This document shows, in pieces, positions 59,740 to 64,000 of a stretch of DNA of 64,000 nt. The stretch comes from Pseudomonas fluorescens (GTDB taxonomy: Bacteria > Pseudomonadota > Gammaproteobacteria > Pseudomonadales > Pseudomonadaceae), in the NCBI RefSeq assembly GCF_902497775.2, contig NZ_OZ024668.1, positions 891,826 through 955,825 on the forward strand. Direction: 5' to 3'. A model generated the notes under the pieces. The model saw only the letters and a list, made by a program, of their open reading frames with translations, made no database searches and had not been told where the DNA came from. Within the stretch, counting starts at the first letter, position 1. Every line of letters starts with the position of its first letter. Position numbers and translations under genes: made by a program.

Positions 59740-60696
59740 ATGCATATTTCTTCCGGACGCTGGGTTTACGGTCTGTCCTTGTCGCTGCTGACCGCCTTGC
59801 TCTGGGGCATCCTGCCGATCAAACTCAAACAAGTGCTGCAGGTGATGGACCCGATCACCGTCACCTGGTTTCGCCTGCTGGTTTCCGGCGGCTTGCTGCT
59901 GGCCTGGCTGGCGGCAAGCAAGCGTCTGCCCTCGTTCAACACCCTCGGGCGCAAGGGCTGGGGCCTGGTGCTGCTGGCCACCTGCGGCCTGGTGGGCAAC
60001 TACGTCCTCTACCTGATCGGGCTCAAGCTGCTCAGCCCCGGCACCGCGCAACTGGTGGTGCAGATGGGCCCGGTGCTGTTGCTGGTGGCCAGCGTGTTCC
60101 TGTTCAAGGAGCGCTTCAGCCTGGGTCAGGGCATGGGCCTGGTGATCCTGCTGGTGGGCTTTGGCCTGTTCTTCAATCAGCGCCTGGATGAGTTGCTCAC
60201 CTCCCTGAGCGTCTACACCACCGGTGTACTGACCATTCTGCTGGCGACCTCGATCTGGGTGTTCTACGCCCTGAGCCAGAAGCAACTGCTGACCGTATGG
60301 AATTCGATGCAGGTGATGATGGTGATCTACCTGTTTTGCGCGGCGCTGCTGACGCCCTGGGTGCATCCGCTCGAAGCCCTGCAGCTGAGCCCCTTGCAAG
60401 GCTGGCTGCTGCTCGCCTGCTGCCTGAACACCCTGGTGGCCTACGGCGCCTTTGCCGAAGCCCTGGCGCACTGGGAGGCCTCCAAGGTCAGTGCGACCCT
60501 GGCGGTTACGCCGTTGATTACCTTTGTGGCGGTGGCTCTGGCGGCCTGGTTCTGGCCCGACTTCGTCCATGCCGAGCAGATCAATACCCTGGGCTATATA
60601 GGCGCACTGGTGGTGGTGCTGGGTTCGGCGCTGACCGCCCTGGGCCCGTCGATCATGGCCGGCTGGCGGGCCAGGCGCGTACGCCTGGCCCAGTGA
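59740..60696 (+). CDS. EamA/DMT-family transporter
   Basis: A 318-residue membrane protein with ten hydrophobic segments forming two EamA repeats (~10-145 and ~160-305). Typical stretches are LTALLWGILPI, PITVTWFRLLVSGG and SAALTALGP-like ends. Such proteins export amino acids or other metabolites; the substrate cannot be inferred. It converges on fumC one base away. Confidence 0.92.
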   Translation: MHISSGRWVYGLSLSLLTALLWGILPIKLKQVLQVMDPITVTWFRLLVSGGLLLAWLAASKRLPSFNTLGRKGWGLVLLATCGLVGNYVLYLIGLKLLSPGTAQLVVQMGPVLLLVASVFLFKERFSLGQGMGLVILLVGFGLFFNQRLDELLTSLSVYTTGVLTILLATSIWVFYALSQKQLLTVWNSMQVMMVIYLFCAALLTPWVHPLEALQLSPLQGWLLLACCLNTLVAYGAFAEALAHWEASKVSATLAVTPLITFVAVALAAWFWPDFVHAEQINTLGYIGALVVVLGSALTALGPSIMAGWRARRVRLAQ

Positions 60697-60697
60697 C

Positions 60698-62092
60698 TCA
60701 GCCCTTGCCGCCCGGTTCGAGCATTTTTTCCGGGCGCACCCACTGATCGAACTGCTCGTTGGTCAGGTAACCCAGGCTCAGCGCCGCCTCGCGCAGGGTG
60801 GTGCCTTCGCTGTAGGCCTTCTTGGCGATTTCCGCCGCCTTGTCGTAGCCGATATGCGGGTTGAGCGCGGTCACCAGCATCAGCCCGCGCTCCAGGTGCG
60901 CGGCCATCTGCTCGGGATCCGGTTCGATGCCGGCAATGCAGTGCTGCTGGAAGTTGCTGCAACCGTCCGCCAGCAGTTCGATGGACTGCAGCAGGTTATG
61001 GATGATCACCGGCTTGAACACGTTCAGTTGCAAGTGCCCCTGGCTTGCGGCAAAGCCGATCGCGGTGTCGTTGCCCAGCACCTGGCAGGCCAGCATCGAC
61101 AGGGCCTCGCACTGGGTCGGGTTGACCTTGCCAGGCATGATCGAGCTGCCCGGCTCGTTGGCCGGCAGGCGTACTTCGGCAATCCCGCCGCGCGGCCCGG
61201 AGCCGAGCAGACGCAGGTCGTTGGCCAGCTTCATCAGGGCTACGGCCAGGGTTTTCAGGCCACCGGCGAGGGTCGTCAGCGGTTCATGCCCGGCCAGGGC
61301 GGCGAACTTGTTCGGCGCGGTGACAAATGGCAGGCCGGAGAGGGCTGCAAGCTCGGCGGCAATGGCTTCGGCAAAACCGTGCGGGGCGTTCAGCCCCGTG
61401 CCCACGGCGGTGCCCCCCTGGGCCAGTTCGCACACCGCCGGTAAGGCCGAGCGAATTGCGCGCTGGGCGTAGTCGAGTTGGGCGACATAGGCCGAGAGCT
61501 CCTGGCCGAAGGTGATCGGCGTGGCATCCATCATGTGGGTACGGCCGGTTTTCACCAGGTGCTGATGGCGTACCGCAAGCTCCGCCAGCCCCGACGACAG
61601 TTCGGCGATCGCCGGCAGCAACTTGTGCTGCACCGCCTGGGCGGCGGCAATGTGCATGGCGGTGGGGAAGCAGTCGTTGGAGCTCTGCGAGCGGTTGACG
61701 TGATCGTTGGGGTGGACTGGGGATTTGCCACCACGGCCGTTGCCAGCCAGTTCGTTGGCGCGCCCGGCGATCACTTCGTTGACGTTCATGTTGCTTTGGG
61801 TGCCACTGCCGGTCTGCCAGACGACGAGTGGAAACTGGTCATCCAGTTGCCCCTCGAGCACTTCGTCGGCGGCCTGTTCGATCAGCCGGGCGATGTCCGC
61901 CGGAAGGTCTCCGTTGCGGTTGTTGACCCGTGCTGCGGCTTTCTTGATCAGTGCCAGGGCATGCAAAACCGCCAGCGGCATGCGCTCCTTGCCGATGGCA
62001 AAGTTGATCAGCGAGCGTTGCGTCTGGGCACCCCAGTAGGCCAGGTCAGGAACTTCGACCTGCCCCAGGCTGTCAGTTTCGATACGGCTCAT
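60698..62092 (-). CDS. fumC: Class II fumarate hydratase
   Basis: A 464-residue fumarase/aspartase-superfamily enzyme with the signature [11 protein letters not shown], the substrate loops [25 protein letters not shown] and [12 protein letters not shown]. It hydrates fumarate to malate without an Fe-S cluster. Pseudomonads usually carry more than one FumC, of which one is iron-responsive near sodA; this one stands alone. ATG 62092 starts the conserved [10 protein letters not shown]. Confidence 0.95.
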   Translation of the reverse strand: MSRIETDSLGQVEVPDLAYWGAQTQRSLINFAIGKERMPLAVLHALALIKKAAARVNNRNGDLPADIARLIEQAADEVLEGQLDDQFPLVVWQTGSGTQSNMNVNEVIAGRANELAGNGRGGKSPVHPNDHVNRSQSSNDCFPTAMHIAAAQAVQHKLLPAIAELSSGLAELAVRHQHLVKTGRTHMMDATPITFGQELSAYVAQLDYAQRAIRSALPAVCELAQGGTAVGTGLNAPHGFAEAIAAELAALSGLPFVTAPNKFAALAGHEPLTTLAGGLKTLAVALMKLANDLRLLGSGPRGGIAEVRLPANEPGSSIMPGKVNPTQCEALSMLACQVLGNDTAIGFAASQGHLQLNVFKPVIIHNLLQSIELLADGCSNFQQHCIAGIEPDPEQMAAHLERGLMLVTALNPHIGYDKAAEIAKKAYSEGTTLREAALSLGYLTNEQFDQWVRPEKMLEPGGKG

Positions 62093-62248
62093 GCTGCGCT
62101 CACTCCCTTGTGGTCTGAATTCGCAGTTTAGGTCCTTATTTGGCGTAGCGGTTCCATCGCGCGTCGACCCACTTGAGCACTGTGCCACTGTCGGCGCAGA
62201 ATGCTCTACTCTGGGGTACTACCTCCTCTGTCTATTGAAGGAATTCCG

Positions 62249-62770
62249 ATGACCCGTCTTCGCGCCCTCTGCACCGCTGTAGCGCTGGTCTGCGCCAGCG
62301 GCCAGGTGCTTGCAGATACCGCCAGCCACAACGCCAGTGCTGAAAAATTCCTGATGATGGCGCATGCCGACAAGCTCGGTACTCCGGTCTACATGCAGGT
62401 GCAACAGATGTTTGCCCAGCGTTTCGAACAGACCAAGGCCCCAGCCTCGAAGAAATCCGTGCTCGACAGCTACCAGGCCAAGGCCAACGCCGCCCTGGAC
62501 CAGGCCATCGGCTGGAACAAGCTCAAGCCGGACATGGTCAAGCTCTACACCAGCACCTTCACTGAAAGCGAACTCAAGGACCTGGTAGCCTTCTACCAGT
62601 CGCCACTGGGCAAGAAAGTCCTGGAAAAGATGCCGCAAGTGACCCAGCAATCGGCCCAGCTGACCCAGCAGAAACTGGAAAGCGCGGTCCCTGTGGTCAA
62701 CAAGCTGCTGGCTGACATGACCAAAGAACTCGACCCGAACGCCGGCAAGGCCGCACCAGCCAAGAAGTAA
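62249..62770 (+). CDS. DUF2059 exported protein
   Basis: A 173-residue protein with a signal peptide (LCTAVALVCASGQVLA) and an all-helical body with the DUF2059 core: FTESELKDLVAFYQSPLGKKVLEKMP at ~100-125. It is probably periplasmic; function unknown. GAAGGAA precedes ATG 62249. It is followed after 15 bases by the BolA-like gene and probably shares its transcript. Confidence 0.9.
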   Translation: MTRLRALCTAVALVCASGQVLADTASHNASAEKFLMMAHADKLGTPVYMQVQQMFAQRFEQTKAPASKKSVLDSYQAKANAALDQAIGWNKLKPDMVKLYTSTFTESELKDLVAFYQSPLGKKVLEKMPQVTQQSAQLTQQKLESAVPVVNKLLADMTKELDPNAGKAAPAKK

Positions 62771-62785
62771 CCAGCGGAGCCTGAC

Positions 62786-63085
62786 ATGACCATGCAGCAA
62801 AAGATCGAGCAGAGCCTGCAAACGCTCGAACCTGCGCACCTGCAGGTGCTCGATGAAAGCCACATGCACAGCCGTGGGCAGCAGACCCACTACAAGGCGG
62901 TGCTGGTGAGCGAGCAGTTCGAAGGGCTGAACAGCGTCAAGCGCCACCAGAAGGTCTACGCCACCCTGGGTGACCTGATGAGCGAGTTTCATGCCCTGGC
63001 GCTGCACACCTACACGCCGCAGGAATGGCAGAAAATCGGGGTCGCCCCGGCGTCGCCGACCTGTGCCGGTGGCAGCAAGCACTGA
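62786..63085 (+). CDS. BolA-family protein
   Basis: A 99-residue BolA/IbaG-fold protein: HLQVLDESHMHSRG, the shared HYKAVLVSEQFEG and RHQKVYATL with the FxGxxxxxRH pattern. Such proteins bind monothiol glutaredoxins and 2Fe-2S clusters and some bind DNA. It is the longer BolA type rather than IbaG. A strong terminator follows at 63116. Confidence 0.92.
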   Translation: MTMQQKIEQSLQTLEPAHLQVLDESHMHSRGQQTHYKAVLVSEQFEGLNSVKRHQKVYATLGDLMSEFHALALHTYTPQEWQKIGVAPASPTCAGGSKH

Positions 63086-63115
63086 TTTCCTCGTCAGGTT
63101 TTTGCTAGAATGATC

Positions 63116-63143
63116 AACGCGCCGCTCGTCGGCGCGTTTTTAT
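63116..63143 (+). terminator. Intrinsic terminator between the BolA-like gene and trhO
   Basis: AACGCGCCG (63116-63124) pairs with CGGCGCGTT (63130-63138), loop CTCGT, followed by TTTATTT. It closes the DUF2059-BolA unit. Confidence 0.9.
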
Positions 63144-63194
63144 TTGGCATCCGGTCCGCCCTTTGCGAGGGTGACCACCTGGAGAAGTTACTGC

Positions 63195-64000
63195 ATGTCC
63201 CAAGCTATCGTCGTCGCGGCGCTGTACAAATTCGTCACCCTGAAAGATTACCTCGAGCTGCGCGAGCCGCTGCTCGAAAGCATGATGGCCAACGGCGTCA
63301 AGGGCACCTTGTTGCTGGCCGAGGAAGGTATCAACGGCACCGTCTCCGGTACCCGTGAAGGCATCGACGGCCTGCTGGCCTGGTTGCGCAGCGATGCGCG
63401 CCTGGTGGATATCGACCACAAGGAATCCTACTGCGACGAACAGCCGTTCTACCGCACCAAGGTCAAGCTCAAGAAAGAGATCGTCACCCTCGGCGTGCCG
63501 GGCGTGGACCCGAACTACAAGGTCGGCACCTACGTCGAGCCCCAGGACTGGAACGCGCTGATCAGCGACCCTGAAGTGCTGCTGATCGACACCCGCAACG
63601 ACTACGAAGTGGCGATCGGTACCTTCGAAGGCGCGATCGATCCCAAGACCACCACCTTCCGCGAGTTCCCCGAGTACATCAAGGCCAACTTCGATCCGGC
63701 CAAGCACAAGAAAGTGGCGATGTTCTGCACCGGTGGCATTCGCTGCGAGAAAGCCTCCAGCTATATGCTCGGCGAGGGGTTCGAAGAGGTCTATCATCTT
63801 AAGGGCGGGATCCTCAAATACCTCGAAGAGGTGCCACAGGATGAAAGCCGCTGGCAGGGCGACTGCTTCGTGTTCGACAACCGGGTCACCGTGCGTCACG
63901 ACCTGACCGAAGGCGATTACGACCAGTGCCATGCCTGCCGCACCCCGATCAGCGTGGAAGAGCGTGCGTCCGAGCACTATTCGCCAGGCATCAGCTGCCC
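63195..64000 (+). CDS. trhO: tRNA uridine(34) hydroxylase, rhodanese family (5' part)
   Basis: The first 268 codons of a TrhO/YceA protein; the frame is still open at the window end. An N-terminal ferredoxin-like UPF0176 domain (~1-100, [17 protein letters not shown]) is followed by a rhodanese domain with active-site Cys in [11 protein letters not shown], and a start of the Cys-rich C-terminus (CHACRTPI). It hydroxylates U34 of tRNA to ho5U, using prephenate-independent oxygen chemistry. ATG 63195 is the only start beginning with the family's [13 protein letters not shown]. Confidence 0.94.
   Translation, partial: MSQAIVVAALYKFVTLKDYLELREPLLESMMANGVKGTLLLAEEGINGTVSGTREGIDGLLAWLRSDARLVDIDHKESYCDEQPFYRTKVKLKKEIVTLGVPGVDPNYKVGTYVEPQDWNALISDPEVLLIDTRNDYEVAIGTFEGAIDPKTTTFREFPEYIKANFDPAKHKKVAMFCTGGIRCEKASSYMLGEGFEEVYHLKGGILKYLEEVPQDESRWQGDCFVFDNRVTVRHDLTEGDYDQCHACRTPISVEERASEHYSPGISC

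Noticed and set aside
1..64000. tRNA, rRNA, prophage, insertion sequence or integron
   Set aside because: No tRNA-like cloverleaf, rRNA segment, transposase, integrase or phage structural gene was recognised on either strand.

Overview
The window is chromosomal DNA of a fluorescent pseudomonad, most likely of the Pseudomonas putida group. The evidence is the high-G+C coding style, the many REP elements built on a GCGGG(T/G)CAAGCCCGCTCCCAC core, the third CsrA/RsmA paralogue of RsmI type, the nitrate-assimilation genes with a diflavin fusion, the NAGGN osmolyte operon and the minCDE/rluA block. No rRNA, tRNA, CRISPR array, prophage or insertion sequence is visible. Genes at both ends run off the window.

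Layout. 1-5660: nitrogen assimilation, with the 3' part of a nitrate reductase/diflavin fusion and then nirBD. The nirBD leader carries a sigma-54 promoter, two hexaloop hairpins of the ANTAR type and an overlapping intrinsic terminator. 5772-6704: an orphan PcaQ-like LysR regulator. 6695-18258: a compact ten-gene minus-strand operon with an AraC-type regulator at its head. It encodes a thioester-reductase-like SDR, a class III aminotransferase, an SRPBCC protein, an atypical acyl-CoA dehydrogenase, an SDR, a membrane fatty-acid desaturase, a DUF3050 protein and an EmrA/EmrB/TolC-type exporter. I do not recognise it as a described pathway. It reads as a lipid-derived, possibly fatty-amine, natural-product cluster with its own efflux pump.

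18585-25910: envelope and signalling genes (FKBP lipoprotein, YkvA-like protein, XRE regulator with an unknown partner, EAL-CBS-GGDEF protein, Prc protease, quinone oxidoreductase). 25975-32261: an ABC importer operon with two phosphohydrolases and a GntR/UTRA regulator. 32258-43838: MscS channel, aminopeptidase, RluA, MinCDE, late acyltransferase, patatin, MlaA with an alpha/beta hydrolase. 43937-50920: GH17 membrane protein, betaine-type binding protein, DUF485-ActP acetate uptake, DUF3309 peptide, SDR, YnfA, RsmI, YheU.

50987-55722: the three-gene N-acetylglutaminylglutamine amide osmolyte operon. 55873-64000: MnmC, polyphosphate:AMP phosphotransferase, EamA exporter, class II fumarase, DUF2059 protein, BolA-like protein and the 5' part of trhO.

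The most noteworthy items are the unrecognised lipid/amine cluster, including a dehydrogenase whose usual catalytic Glu position is Pro, and the sigma-54/ANTAR attenuator before nirB. Also notable are a perfect inverted pair of DnaA-box sequences before the YkvA-like gene and the double-palindrome operator before the XRE gene.
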